NCBI RefSeq assembly: GCF_022378335.1
Contig: NZ_JAIQCI010000014.1
Coordinates: 120,697-184,696, forward strand
Source: Croceicoccus hydrothermalis
GTDB taxonomy: Bacteria; Pseudomonadota; Alphaproteobacteria; Sphingomonadales; Sphingomonadaceae
Direction of reading: 5' to 3'
Length of the DNA: 64,000 nucleotides
The notes beneath the pieces are model-generated. The model saw only the letters and a list, made by a program, of their open reading frames with translations, was not told the origin of the DNA and made no database searches. This document shows positions 29,318-40,432 of this stretch, piece by piece. The position numbers and the translations under genes were made by a program. Positions within the stretch are counted from its first letter, which is position 1. Each line of letters begins with the position of its first letter.

Positions 29318-31090
29318 TTACCCCGCCTCGACCTCGGCCATCCAGCGTTCGATCTGCGCATCGAGCACGTCCAGCGGCACCGGCCCTTGCGCGATCACCG
29401 CATCGTTGAACGCGGCAAGATCGAACCGCGCGCCCAGCCGTTCCTCCGCCCGCGCGCGCAATTCGCGGATCTTCAGCTCGCCCATCTTGTAGCCCAGCGC
29501 CTGCCCCGGCCAGCTGATGTAGCGATTGACCTCCGCATCGATATTCGCCGCCGAAAGCGCGGTATGCTCGGTCATGAAATCGACGGCCTGGCTCTTCGTC
29601 CAGCCCAGCGCATGGATGCCGGTATCCACCACGAGCCGGCACGCCCGCCACATTTCATAGGACAGGCGACCGTAATCCTTCTCCGGCGTGTCGTAGAGCC
29701 CCATGTCGATGCCGAGCCGTTCGGAATAAAGCCCCCAACCTTCGGTAAAAGCGGTGAAATAGCCGAATTCGCGGCGCAGCGGGTGAAGGTCCAGCTCCTG
29801 CTGCAACGCGATCTGATGATGGTGGCCGGGCACGGCCTCGTGCGCGGTGAGTGCGGGCAGTTCCCAAAGCGGCCGTTGATCCAGCTTCGACGTGTTGACG
29901 TAATAAAATCCCGCCGTGCCGTTGGCCGGGCTGCCCGGCTGGTAATAGGCGGTGGTCGTGCCCTCCGCCGTTTCGGCCGGAATCGCCCGAATGCCGTAGG
30001 GAAGGCGGGGCAAGAGGTGGAAATAATCGGGCATCATCCCGTCGATTTCCTTCGCCTGCGCGGCGGCGGCGGCCATCAATTCGTCGGGCGTGGTGGCGTA
30101 GTAGGCGGGATCGGTGCGCAGTTTCTCCACAAAGGCGGCGCGATCGGCATAGCCCGCATCCGCGGCGACGCGGTCCATTTCCGCCGAAATACGTGCCACC
30201 TCGCCCATGCCGATGTCGTGGATCTGCTGCGCCGTGTAATCGGTCGTGGTGCTGGCGCCGACGCGATATTGGTAGAACGCGAGCCCGTCCGTCTGCGCCG
30301 AAATGCCGACCGTTTCGACACAGGCCGGGACATATTCGTCGCGCAGCATGTCGGCGGCATCGCGATAGGCCGGCGCGACGACATCGGCGATCGCGGCGCG
30401 GGCGCGGTCCTTCAACGCCGTCCATTCCGCCTCGCTCACATCGGCGGGGCGGGCGCGGGTGAACGGCGTATAGAACCGCGTCTCTTCCGGCGCCGCCGCG
30501 ACCGCGCCGCGCACCGACCCTTCCAATCCGCCCAGCGTGACACACGGCAGGACATAACCGCCCGCGATGCCCGCGCGCGTATTGGCGATGACCTGCGCGC
30601 TGGCGTCGGGAATGGCGTTCAGCCGGTCGAGATATTCCTCGTAATCCTGCCCCGACGCGAATTGCATCGAATCGCCGATCCCGGCCCAGCCTTGCCAGGG
30701 GGAGGAATAGCTCGAAAACGTGATCAACCTTTGCCCGAACCGGTTGCCATCGATCGATTCGCGCAGCAATCGCCCGGTGATTGCGTAATCCGCCCGGCGC
30801 AACGGGGGCAGGGCGGATGCGTCGATTTTGTCCAGCCGGGCAAGAAACGCCGCATCCCGCGCGGCCCAGCGGTCCATCGCCGCAATCGAATAATCGCCAA
30901 GCTCGCTATCGTAATCCTCCACCCCTGCGGCCGATGCGCTGATGGGGCTCGCCTCCAGCCGGGCGGCGTAGATATCGTCCATCAACGCGGTGAGATCGTC
31001 GGCAGGGGCGGCCGACGCGGGCGTCCATGAACACAAAAGGGCCGCTCCGGACAGGAGCGAAAGTGCGAAGCGGAAACGGCGATGGGACAT
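29318..31090 (-). CDS. Exported DUF885 family protein (putative zinc peptidase)
   Basis: This 590-residue protein has a signal peptide (residues 1-27, ending ASAAP). DUF885 proteins are predicted zinc metallopeptidases. The conserved motif is HEAVPGHHHQ near residue 390, in the form HExxxGH, with a downstream glutamate in FTEGWGLYSERL. The family is frequent in Sphingomonadales and Xanthomonadales and is probably periplasmic. Substrate unknown. The ATG at 31090 is preceded by AAGGA and places the signal sequence at the N terminus. An upstream in-frame start at 31249 would bury it. It converges on lepA with a 37-base gap and is divergent from the P450 gene. Confidence 0.88.
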   Translation of the reverse strand: MSHRRFRFALSLLSGAALLCSWTPASAAPADDLTALMDDIYAARLEASPISASAAGVEDYDSELGDYSIAAMDRWAARDAAFLARLDKIDASALPPLRRADYAITGRLLRESIDGNRFGQRLITFSSYSSPWQGWAGIGDSMQFASGQDYEEYLDRLNAIPDASAQVIANTRAGIAGGYVLPCVTLGGLEGSVRGAVAAAPEETRFYTPFTRARPADVSEAEWTALKDRARAAIADVVAPAYRDAADMLRDEYVPACVETVGISAQTDGLAFYQYRVGASTTTDYTAQQIHDIGMGEVARISAEMDRVAADAGYADRAAFVEKLRTDPAYYATTPDELMAAAAAQAKEIDGMMPDYFHLLPRLPYGIRAIPAETAEGTTTAYYQPGSPANGTAGFYYVNTSKLDQRPLWELPALTAHEAVPGHHHQIALQQELDLHPLRREFGYFTAFTEGWGLYSERLGIDMGLYDTPEKDYGRLSYEMWRACRLVVDTGIHALGWTKSQAVDFMTEHTALSAANIDAEVNRYISWPGQALGYKMGELKIRELRARAEERLGARFDLAAFNDAVIAQGPVPLDVLDAQIERWMAEVEAG

Positions 31091-31193
31091 GGTGGCAATC
31101 CTTCGGTCGAAAGCAGGGCAGGTGTCGCGAAACATGTGTCGTGCCCTGCACCATTTGACTAGCTGTGTCGTGCCCCATTCCGGAATATGCTGA

Positions 31194-32435
31194 GTGGCAA
31201 AAGCATCAACAAAGAGGTTGCCCGATATTTTGGCCAGCATTACCCCCACGATCCGCCCCGATCATGTTCCCGATGCGCGCGTCGTCGATTTCGACATCTT
31301 TGCCCCGCCGGGCGCGGAGGAGGATTATTTCGCCGCGTGGAAAAGCCTTCGGGGCGGACTGGGCCTCGTATGGACGCCGCGTAACCACGGCCACTGGATC
31401 GCGACGCGCGGCGCAATCATTCGCGAATTATGGGGCGATAGCGAGCGCCTGTCGAGCGAGGCGCTGGCCGTGACGCCGGGCTTGGGGGAGATGATGGATT
31501 TCATCCCGCTGCAACTCGACCCGCCGCAGCACAAACCGTTTCGCAATGCGGTGATGCGCGGTTTCGCCAATCATCACGTCACCGCCATGATGCCGATGGT
31601 GCGCGATGTGTCGCGCGACCTCATCGCCGGTCTGGCGCCGCAGGGCGGGTGCGAATTCATGACCGCCTTTGCAGAAATCGTGCCGCTGCATATCTTCCTT
31701 TCGCTGATTGGGGTCCCGGTGGAGGATCGCGCGCGATTGCGCCCGCTGGGGCAGCAGCTGACGCGGCCCGACGGCAGCATGACCGTGGTGCAGTTGCGCG
31801 ACGCGGCCGACGATTACCTGCGTCCTTATGTGGAGGCTCGGATAAGCAATCCCGGCGACGACCTGTTCAGCCGCATCCTGTCCGTTCCGATCGAGGGGCG
31901 GGCCTGGACCTTCGAGGAGGCGCAGCGCATGTGCCGCAACCTGCTTTTCGGCGGGCTCGACACGGTGGTCGCGATGTTCGGCAATATCGCGTCGCACCTC
32001 GCCCGTTTTCCGGAGGATCAGCATCAGTTGCGGGAGGATGCCGCCCGCATTCCCGCCGCCACGGATGAACTCATGCGTCGCTATCCCACCGTTTCGGTCA
32101 CTCGCAACCTGGTGCGGGACATCGAAATGGACGGTGTCACGATGAAGGTTGGGGATCTGCTCTATCTGCCCAGCGTGTTGCACAATCTCGATCCCGCCTG
32201 TTTCGATGCGCCGGAAACGGTTGATTTCGATCGCGGTCTTTCACCGGTGCGTCACACGACGATGGGGGCGGGCGCGCATCGCTGCGTGGGGGCGGGGCTC
32301 GCCCGGATGGAGGCGATGGTCTTTATCGAGGAATGGCTGTCCGGAATTCCACCGTTCGGGATCGACCCCGACCGTCCGGCGAAAATGCGGGCCGGCAATG
32401 TGGGTGCGTTGACCGAGCTTTACCTGAAATGGTGA
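31194..32435 (+). CDS. Cytochrome P450 (CYP101-like), GTG start
   Basis: This 413-residue soluble bacterial P450 mono-oxygenase has the I-helix oxygen-activation motif GGLDT (253-257), the K-helix ExxR (ELMR, 292-295), and the haem-ligand Cys364 in MGAGAHRCVG. The usual phenylalanine at the start of that loop is methionine. The closest named type by motif and N-terminal pattern is the P450cam (CYP101) clan, which hydroxylates terpenoid or hydrocarbon substrates. The GTG start has no clear Shine-Dalgarno. There is no ferredoxin next to it, so electrons must come from elsewhere, perhaps via the reductase at 25.1-26.4 kb. A large hairpin follows immediately. Confidence 0.92.
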   Translation: MAKASTKRLPDILASITPTIRPDHVPDARVVDFDIFAPPGAEEDYFAAWKSLRGGLGLVWTPRNHGHWIATRGAIIRELWGDSERLSSEALAVTPGLGEMMDFIPLQLDPPQHKPFRNAVMRGFANHHVTAMMPMVRDVSRDLIAGLAPQGGCEFMTAFAEIVPLHIFLSLIGVPVEDRARLRPLGQQLTRPDGSMTVVQLRDAADDYLRPYVEARISNPGDDLFSRILSVPIEGRAWTFEEAQRMCRNLLFGGLDTVVAMFGNIASHLARFPEDQHQLREDAARIPAATDELMRRYPTVSVTRNLVRDIEMDGVTMKVGDLLYLPSVLHNLDPACFDAPETVDFDRGLSPVRHTTMGAGAHRCVGAGLARMEAMVFIEEWLSGIPPFGIDPDRPAKMRAGNVGALTELYLKW

Positions 32436-32484
32436 CGTTCCGCGGTATTACTGATCGGCTTTCGCCGCAGGCGAACGCGGAACG
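32436..32484 (+). terminator. Large hairpin directly after the P450 stop
   Basis: Perfect 9-bp arms CGTTCCGCG (32436-32444) and CGCGGAACG (32476-32484) enclose a second stem, TTCGCC/GGCGAA (32461-32475). No T tract follows, so this is probably a terminator or an RNA 3' structure. Confidence 0.5.
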
Positions 32485-32716
32485 ATCAGCGCCGACCGCC
32501 CGGCCAAAGCATTGGCGCAAGCTTCGCAGGCACCCCGATAGAGTTGCAAAACCCGATTGCCATGGGTTCAGATTACACCGAATTAAGCCGCACGATCATG
32601 CAAGCGAGATGTCCAGCCTCGGAAAAAAAGCGGACGGAAATCCAATTCGTTTGTCTTGAACCGAATGCCAAGCGGTTCTCGTCCGCCCGCTGTTCGAGAT
32701 GGGCGCAAAGCTTCAC
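32485..32716. other. Intergenic stretch upstream of bamD
   Basis: No gene with a ribosome site is seen. It has an AT-richer patch with a seven-A run near 32621 and short A and T tracts. Together with the P450 hairpin and bamD promoter it makes a 317-bp gap between genes. Confidence 0.4.
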
Positions 32717-32745
32717 TTGGCGTTCAGCGGGCGTCTGGCTATAGG
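32717..32745 (+). promoter_or_regulatory. Candidate bamD promoter giving a leaderless or near-leaderless mRNA
   Basis: TTGGCG (32717-32722) and TATAGG (32740-32745) are spaced by 17 bp, a good sigma-70-type pair. The bamD ATG is at 32753, only 7 bases past the -10 box, and no Shine-Dalgarno is present, so transcription would start at or next to the start codon. Confidence 0.5.
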
Positions 32746-32752
32746 CGATTTC

Positions 32753-33556
32753 ATGAACGCTCCTGCCGCAACTCGCCCTCGTTTTCGCATCGCTTCGCTC
32801 GTCATGGCCACCGCCGCCATGGCGCTGACTTCCGCGTGCGGGGCGGGCTCGGGCACACAGAGCGACACCGCCTATGTCGCGCGCGATGTCGAATCGCTTT
32901 ATTTCGCGGCGAAGGACCGGCTCGACCGCGGGCAGATCAAGCAGGCCGCCGCCCTCTTCGACGAAGTGGAACGCCAGCACCCCTATTCGCCCTGGGCCCG
33001 CCGGGCGCAATTGATGAGCGCGTTTTCCTATTACGCGGCGCGCGATTACAACACCGCGATTCAATCGGCGCAGCGTTTCCTCGCCATCCATCCCGGCAAC
33101 AAGGACGCGCCTTATGCGTTCTATCTCATCGCGCTGTCCTATTACGAGCAGATCAGCGACGTCACCCGCGATCAGCAGATCACCGGCCAGGCGCGTCAGG
33201 CGCTGACCGAGGTGGTGCGCCGCTACCCCGACACGGCCTATGCCAATGATGCGCGGCTGAAGCTCGACCTCGTCAACGACCATCTCGCGGGCAAGCAGAT
33301 GACCATCGGCCGCTTTTATCAGCGGACGGGCAAATGGCTCGCCTCGACGCTGCGCTTCCGCGAGGTCGTCGACGATTATCAGACGACGAGCCACACGCCG
33401 GAGGCGCTCTATCGCCTGACCGAAAGCTATCTCGCGCTCGGCATTCCGCAGGAGGCGAAGAAGGCCGCCGCCGTGCTCGGCGCGAACTATCCCGGTTCCG
33501 ACTGGTATGAAAAGGCGTTCGAGCTGATGCAGGACAAGGCGCCCGATTACGTCTGA
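32753..33556 (+). CDS. bamD: Outer-membrane assembly lipoprotein BamD
   Basis: This essential lipoprotein of the BAM complex helps fold and insert outer-membrane beta-barrel proteins. It has 267 residues. The lipoprotein signal ends LTSAC (Cys29), so the mature protein is anchored to the inner leaflet of the outer membrane. Several TPR repeats follow, with characteristic phrases FAAKDRLDRGQIKQAAALFD, HPYSPWARRAQLMSAFSYY and YDTAY-like elements around RYPDTAYANDA. It precedes recN and ligA, an order common in this bacterial group. The adhesin at 5.3-7.1 kb is the kind of protein that depends on this machinery. Confidence 0.95.
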   Translation: MNAPAATRPRFRIASLVMATAAMALTSACGAGSGTQSDTAYVARDVESLYFAAKDRLDRGQIKQAAALFDEVERQHPYSPWARRAQLMSAFSYYAARDYNTAIQSAQRFLAIHPGNKDAPYAFYLIALSYYEQISDVTRDQQITGQARQALTEVVRRYPDTAYANDARLKLDLVNDHLAGKQMTIGRFYQRTGKWLASTLRFREVVDDYQTTSHTPEALYRLTESYLALGIPQEAKKAAAVLGANYPGSDWYEKAFELMQDKAPDYV

Positions 33557-33685
33557 TCGCGCCTGCCAAGGCTCGCTGTCCGCCGCGCCCTGCGGACAAA
33601 GCTGTGGAAAAGCCGCACCGATGATGCCTCGGCGCGTGGCGCGCGCTGGCGCAGGCGGGGCCGCTGCGCGACAAGGGTGCCCGCG

Positions 33686-35347
33686 ATGCTGACCACTCTT
33701 GCCATCCGCAATATCGTCCTGATCGAAGCGCTCGACCTCGCCTTTGCGCGCGGGCTCGGCGTGCTGACGGGGGAAACCGGCGCGGGCAAGTCGATCCTGC
33801 TCGACGCGCTGGGCCTCGTTTTGGGCAATCGCGCCGATAGCGGGCTGGTCCGCGGCGAGGACAAGGCCAGCGTCACCGCGACATTCGAATTCGAACCGCT
33901 GCCGCCCGCGCTTGCCGATGCGCTCGACGATGCGGGGGTGGAGATGGAGCCGGGCGAACCGCTCATCCTGCGCCGGCAATTGAAGGCCGACGGGGGCAGC
34001 AAGGCCTTCGTCAACGGGCAACCCGTCGGCGTCGCGGCGCTGCGTGCGCTGGCCCCCTCGCTCGTCGAATTGCATGGACAGCATGACGATCGCGGTCTCG
34101 TCAATGCGCGGGGGCACCGGGCGCTCCTCACCCGCTATGCCGACGCGGACGAAGGGGCGGTCGCCGCCGCGTGGCGCGACTGGCGCCGGGCGGAGGATGC
34201 GCTGAGCGCCGCGCGCGAACAGGCGGACAATGCCGCGGCGGAGCAGGATCTTATCCTCGCCCATCTGGAGGAGCTCAATGCGCTCGCCCCCGTCGAAGGG
34301 GAGGAGGAGGAGCTCGCGCTCGCCCGCGCCGACATGCAGAAGGGGGAGCGGCTGTCCGGCGATCTTGAGGAATTGCGCCATTTGTGGGCCGGTTCGGACA
34401 GCGCGCTCGCCCAATTGCGGAGCGCGGCGCGGCGGCTCGACAGGATCGCGCCCGAACATGAATTGCTGGCCTCCGCGCTCGGGGCGCTCGACCGCTGCAT
34501 CGTGGAGGGGACCGAGGCGGAGGAGCAGATCGCCCGCGCGGCAGAGGCGCTGTCCCACGATCCCGAACGGCTCGACGCGACGGAGAAACGATTGTTCGAC
34601 CTGCGCGCCGCTGCGCGAAAACAGGATTGCACGGTCGATGAACTCCCCGCCAAGATGACCGAACTGCGCGACCGGCTCGACGCGATCGAGGGGGGCGAGG
34701 CGCGCATCCGGCAATTGTCCGAAACCGCCGCCGCAACCGGTGCCGCCTATCGTGCCGCCGCCGAAAGGCTGAGTGCCTGCCGCATCGAGGCGGCGCAAAG
34801 GCTCGACGCCGCGGTCGCCGCCGAACTGGCCCCGCTCAAACTCGACGCGGCAAAGTTCCGGACCGGCATCACCCGGCTGGAGGAGGAGCGTTGGGGCCCG
34901 CATGGGATGGATGCGGTCGAATTCCTGATCGCGACGAACCCCGGCGCGCCCTTCGCCCCGCTCGCCAAGATCGCCAGCGGCGGCGAATTGTCGCGCTTCA
35001 TCCTCGCCTTGAAGGTCGCGCTGGCCGAACAGGGCGGGGCGGCGGTCATCATCTTTGACGAAATCGACCGCGGCGTCGGCGGCGCGGTGGCCAGCGCCAT
35101 CGGCGACCGGCTCGCCCGGCTGGCGAGCGGGGGGCAATTGCTCGCCGTCACGCACAGCCCGCAGGTCGCGGCGCGCGGCAACACCCATTACATGATCGCC
35201 AAAAGCAGCGAGGGCACCGTCACCCGCACCAGCGTCGTCAGCCTTTCGGATGCGGAACGGCAGGAGGAGATCGCCCGCATGCTGTCCGGCGCGGAGGTCA
35301 CGCCCGAGGCCCGCGCCCAGGCCGAACGCCTGCTCGAGGACAGCTGA
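33686..35347 (+). CDS. recN: DNA repair protein RecN
   Basis: This SMC-like ATPase acts in recombinational repair of double-strand breaks. It has 553 residues, similar to E. coli (553). The N-terminal head has Walker A GETGAGKSILLDAL. Two long alanine/glutamate-rich coiled-coil arms span about 155-370. The C-terminal head has the signature ASGGELSRFILALK and Walker B VIIFDEIDRGVGG, followed by VTHSPQVAARG. The ATG at 33686 has AAGGG nine bases upstream; a GTG three codons earlier lacks that spacing. It lies between bamD and an SDR gene. Confidence 0.95.
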   Translation: MLTTLAIRNIVLIEALDLAFARGLGVLTGETGAGKSILLDALGLVLGNRADSGLVRGEDKASVTATFEFEPLPPALADALDDAGVEMEPGEPLILRRQLKADGGSKAFVNGQPVGVAALRALAPSLVELHGQHDDRGLVNARGHRALLTRYADADEGAVAAAWRDWRRAEDALSAAREQADNAAAEQDLILAHLEELNALAPVEGEEEELALARADMQKGERLSGDLEELRHLWAGSDSALAQLRSAARRLDRIAPEHELLASALGALDRCIVEGTEAEEQIARAAEALSHDPERLDATEKRLFDLRAAARKQDCTVDELPAKMTELRDRLDAIEGGEARIRQLSETAAATGAAYRAAAERLSACRIEAAQRLDAAVAAELAPLKLDAAKFRTGITRLEEERWGPHGMDAVEFLIATNPGAPFAPLAKIASGGELSRFILALKVALAEQGGAAVIIFDEIDRGVGGAVASAIGDRLARLASGGQLLAVTHSPQVAARGNTHYMIAKSSEGTVTRTSVVSLSDAERQEEIARMLSGAEVTPEARAQAERLLEDS

Positions 35348-35458
35348 CCGGCGGGTCCGCCGTGCCGACCCATCCCTTGTGACAGTGCCCTTCGCTGGCG
35401 CACCATCTAAGATCGCGTCCTGTAAACCTTACAACAACGAACATCGGGAGATCGACGC

Positions 35459-36220
35459 ATGGATCTGGGATTGAATGGCCGCAAGGCGATATTGATCGGC
35501 GCGAACGGCGGCATCGGGCGCAAGGTTGCGCATGTCCTTGCCGCCGAAGGGTGCGCCGTCGCTGTCTGCGGCCGCAGCCAGGAGAAGGTCGACAAGACAA
35601 AGGGAGAGCTCGACTACACCGGCGTCACCGTCTTTGCAGACACGCTCGACGTCACGGACAAGGGCGCGGTCCCCGCGTTCGTCGAAAAGGCGGCGGGCGC
35701 GCTCGGCGGGTGCGACATCTTCATCAGCTTCACATCGATCAATCCGGGCGAGGATACCGACGCGGCGTGGGAAACGATCCTCGAAACCGACATCCTGTCG
35801 ATCCGCCGCGGGGTCGAGACGGCCAGGCCTTTTCTCCAAAAATCGGACGCCGCATCCATCATATGCATGAGCAGCACCGGCGCGACCGAGGAATTCATGG
35901 GGGTGCAGCCCTATAATGCGGTGAAGGCCGCGGTGATCAACTATGCCAGTGCCATGGCGCAGAATTTCGCCGCCGACGGCATTCGCGTCAATACCATCAC
36001 CCCGGGTCCTGTGATGACCGAAGACGGACCCTGGCCGCATATTCGCGATAATATGAAGGATTTCTACGACGCGACCCTTGCGCAGATTCCCATCGGCCGG
36101 CTTACCACGGGCGAAGAGTTGGCCAATATCATCGCCTTTACTGCCTCGCCTGCGTGCCGAGCCATGACGGGTGCGAATATCGTCGTCGACGGCGGCTTTA
36201 CCAAGCGTGTGCAATATTAA
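35459..36220 (+). CDS. Short-chain dehydrogenase/reductase
   Basis: This 253-residue SDR has the NAD(P)-binding motif GANGGIGRKVA and the catalytic tetrad pieces: serine in CMSSTGATEEF, and tyrosine and lysine in YNAVKAAV. The usual NNAG structural motif is FTSINPG, which is atypical. The C terminus has NTITPGPVMTEDGP and MTGANIVVDGGFT, both standard for the classical SDR family. Substrate unknown. GGGAG precedes the ATG. It sits between recN and ligA, interrupting the usual adjacency, and is followed by its own terminator. Confidence 0.9.
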   Translation: MDLGLNGRKAILIGANGGIGRKVAHVLAAEGCAVAVCGRSQEKVDKTKGELDYTGVTVFADTLDVTDKGAVPAFVEKAAGALGGCDIFISFTSINPGEDTDAAWETILETDILSIRRGVETARPFLQKSDAASIICMSSTGATEEFMGVQPYNAVKAAVINYASAMAQNFAADGIRVNTITPGPVMTEDGPWPHIRDNMKDFYDATLAQIPIGRLTTGEELANIIAFTASPACRAMTGANIVVDGGFTKRVQY

Positions 36221-36246
36221 GGCGCGATTCTGACGCGAAGACAATG

Positions 36247-36274
36247 GGGCGGTCCGCCAACAGTCCGCCCTTTT
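36247..36274 (+). terminator. Intrinsic terminator of the SDR gene
   Basis: GGGCGG (36247-36252) pairs with CCGCCC (36265-36270), followed by TTTT at 36271-36274, 26 bases past the stop codon. Confidence 0.7.
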
Positions 36275-36326
36275 CGCGCAACGCCCCTTTTGCCGGCGTG
36301 CGCGGGACGCTATCTGCGGCCGATGA

Positions 36327-38450
<2,124 letters not shown>

Positions 38451-38512
38451 ATTCCCGCGGCCCCGACGGCCACCGGGGTTGTCAGCGCAGCCATGACCGC
38501 TAGGGATGGCGC

Positions 38513-39682
38513 ATGTTTCGTCAGTTCAGCATCCTGCTTGCCGCCGCCGCTGCCTCCATGTCCTTCGCCGCCCCCCCGGCCGAAGCGCAGAACGACACCG
38601 CAGCCGCCGCGGCCACGGTCGCGGAGCCGGAGGACGCCTCGCCCGCCAATGCGCCCCCTTCCGACAGCGCGGAGGCGGAGCCTGCCGCCCCGCGTCCGGC
38701 GTCGCCAGAATACATGCCCACCACGCGCGGATCGGGCGGTGTGCGCGTCGCCGTGGCGGAAATCCCGCCCTATGCGATCCGCAACGCGGATGGCCGCTGG
38801 ACCGGGCCGGCGATGGATCTGTTCCGGGCCGCGGCGGAGGAATCGGGGCTGGATTACACGCTTGTCGAAACGCGGCCCGACGCGGTGGATACATCCGATG
38901 CCGGAATCGCGTTTCCCGCCTTTGCCACCGCCCGCATCCCGGCGGGGTCGGCGCGCAGCCTGCCGATCCATATCGATTCGGTCGGGCTGATCGGGCGTTC
39001 GCCGGGCGGCGGTTTCCTGAAAGGTCTGGCCGGGCTGTTCAATACCAGCTTCCTGCGCGTGGTGGCCATCGTGTCCGGACTGCTGCTTGTGGTGGGTGCG
39101 ATCTTCTATTTCGTGGAGCGCAAGACGAATGACGGGCTGCATGCCGACAACGGGCGAATCCACGGGATCGGGCATGGTTTCTGGTGGGCCGGGGTGACGG
39201 CGACCACCATCGGCTATGGCGATCTGGTGCCCAAAACCACATGGGGGCGCGTCGTCGCGATGATCTGGATGCTGTTTTCCATGGCGCTGACCGCGATCCT
39301 GACCGCCTATATCATCTCGCTCACCGGGGCGAAGGGCGGGAAGACCGATCTGAACGAGGCGGTTTCCGGCCTGGCGCTCGGCTATGTCGCCGATGGCACC
39401 ATCGCGGGCGACGATCTGCGCGGGGCCGACAGCGTGCGGAAATTCGCGACGATGGAGGACGCGCTCGCCGCCTATGACGAAGAGGAGATCGACGCCGTCG
39501 CCGCCCCCTATCTGCAGGCGCGCGAGGCCGCCGGCGACCGGAATGTGCAGCGCACGAGCGGGTCCGCCGTCATGCCGGTGTTCCGCGTCGCGGGGCAGGA
39601 CGAATTTCGCGCCGCGGCGGACCGCATCATCCTTTCCCCCGACTGGCAGGCACGGATAGAGCGCGAGTTCGAGGAGCAATAG
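38513..39682 (+). CDS. GluR0-like ligand-gated potassium channel (periplasmic binding domain split by a pore)
   Basis: This 389-residue protein combines a solute-binding-like fold with an ion pore, as in prokaryotic glutamate-receptor channels. Residues 1-26 are a signal peptide and 27-72 an alanine/proline-rich linker. Residues 76-160 look like lobe 1 of a family-3 amino-acid-binding protein (VRVAVAEIPPYAIRNADG, then GPAMDLFRAAAEESG). TM1 is at about 182-202 and the pore helix at 222-230. The filter TTIGYGDLVP (231-240) is the potassium type, with TM2 at 245-270. Lobe 2 is at about 278-385. Ligand binding in the periplasm would gate potassium flow. The ligand is unknown. AGGG precedes the ATG. 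It follows ligA. Confidence 0.88.
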   Translation: MFRQFSILLAAAAASMSFAAPPAEAQNDTAAAAATVAEPEDASPANAPPSDSAEAEPAAPRPASPEYMPTTRGSGGVRVAVAEIPPYAIRNADGRWTGPAMDLFRAAAEESGLDYTLVETRPDAVDTSDAGIAFPAFATARIPAGSARSLPIHIDSVGLIGRSPGGGFLKGLAGLFNTSFLRVVAIVSGLLLVVGAIFYFVERKTNDGLHADNGRIHGIGHGFWWAGVTATTIGYGDLVPKTTWGRVVAMIWMLFSMALTAILTAYIISLTGAKGGKTDLNEAVSGLALGYVADGTIAGDDLRGADSVRKFATMEDALAAYDEEEIDAVAAPYLQAREAAGDRNVQRTSGSAVMPVFRVAGQDEFRAAADRIILSPDWQARIEREFEEQ

Positions 39683-39713
39683 CCTCCGGCCCCGCGCGGG
39701 GCGCCGCGGCGCG

Positions 39714-40409
39714 TCACGGCTCCGGCACCCATTTCATCACCCCGCCGGGAAAGGGCGTCCACGCCCCCGTCGCAATACCCGCCCGGCGCAGCACGCCGCC
39801 CGTCCATTCGTTGCAGGTCGTGTACAGCGTATAAGTGCCCTTCGCGTCGTAGAACACATCCTGCGGCGAATAGCCGGGATGGACAATGCGCGATCCGGCC
39901 CGATCGGTGAGGCTGCGCCGGATTTCCTGAATAATCATGCGATATTCCGCCCGGCTGATGCGCAGCGGGCGATAATGCGTCGAGGGTGCAGGCCGGACAT
40001 AATGCGCCACATGCAGCAGCCCTTCGCCGCCCGTCGCGACGATCCGCGCCACGGTGACGGGGGAAAGATCCGCCCAGGTCGGCGTGCCGAGAAACACCTC
40101 CCGCTCGCCCCAGCTGATCGCCACATGGGTATATGGCGCGGCCACCCGGCCATCGCGATTGACCGCAAGATCGGACGCCGGGAACAACGCGGTCCAGTCC
40201 ATGTCAGCATTGACGCGCGGCATCACGATTTCGGTATGGACGCCGTTGCTGCCGATCATGATCTCGACCGCGTCGGGACCGCGCGCCTGCTCCCACCCGC
40301 GATGGGCGGGGAGCGAGGATCCGATCCACCCCGCCACCGCATAGATCGCGAGCATGCCCGCCAGCGCCGCCACCGCGACCGCGAACCCGCGCGCCAACCC
40401 GCGCGCCAC
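39714..40409 (-). CDS. DUF2459 / TIGR02117 family protein
   Basis: This is a protein of about 231 residues with one N-terminal hydrophobic helix (GFAVAVAALAGMLAIYAVAGWI) and a conserved periplasmic domain: GSNGVHTEIVMP, ISWGEREVFLGTPTW, HPGYSPQDVFYDAKGTYTLYTTCNEWTGG. This matches the family once described from a urease-region gene, DUF2459, whose function is unknown. The conserved H, C and N residues suggest a cysteine-peptidase-like site (inference). No ATG lies near the expected N terminus; I chose GTG at 40409, 23 bases after the prmA stop, but TTG at 40397 is possible. It is probably co-transcribed after prmA. Confidence 0.78.
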   Translation of the reverse strand: MARGLARGFAVAVAALAGMLAIYAVAGWIGSSLPAHRGWEQARGPDAVEIMIGSNGVHTEIVMPRVNADMDWTALFPASDLAVNRDGRVAAPYTHVAISWGEREVFLGTPTWADLSPVTVARIVATGGEGLLHVAHYVRPAPSTHYRPLRISRAEYRMIIQEIRRSLTDRAGSRIVHPGYSPQDVFYDAKGTYTLYTTCNEWTGGVLRRAGIATGAWTPFPGGVMKWVPEP

Positions 40410-40432
40410 GCGCCGGATCGGCCCGCGCGGCC

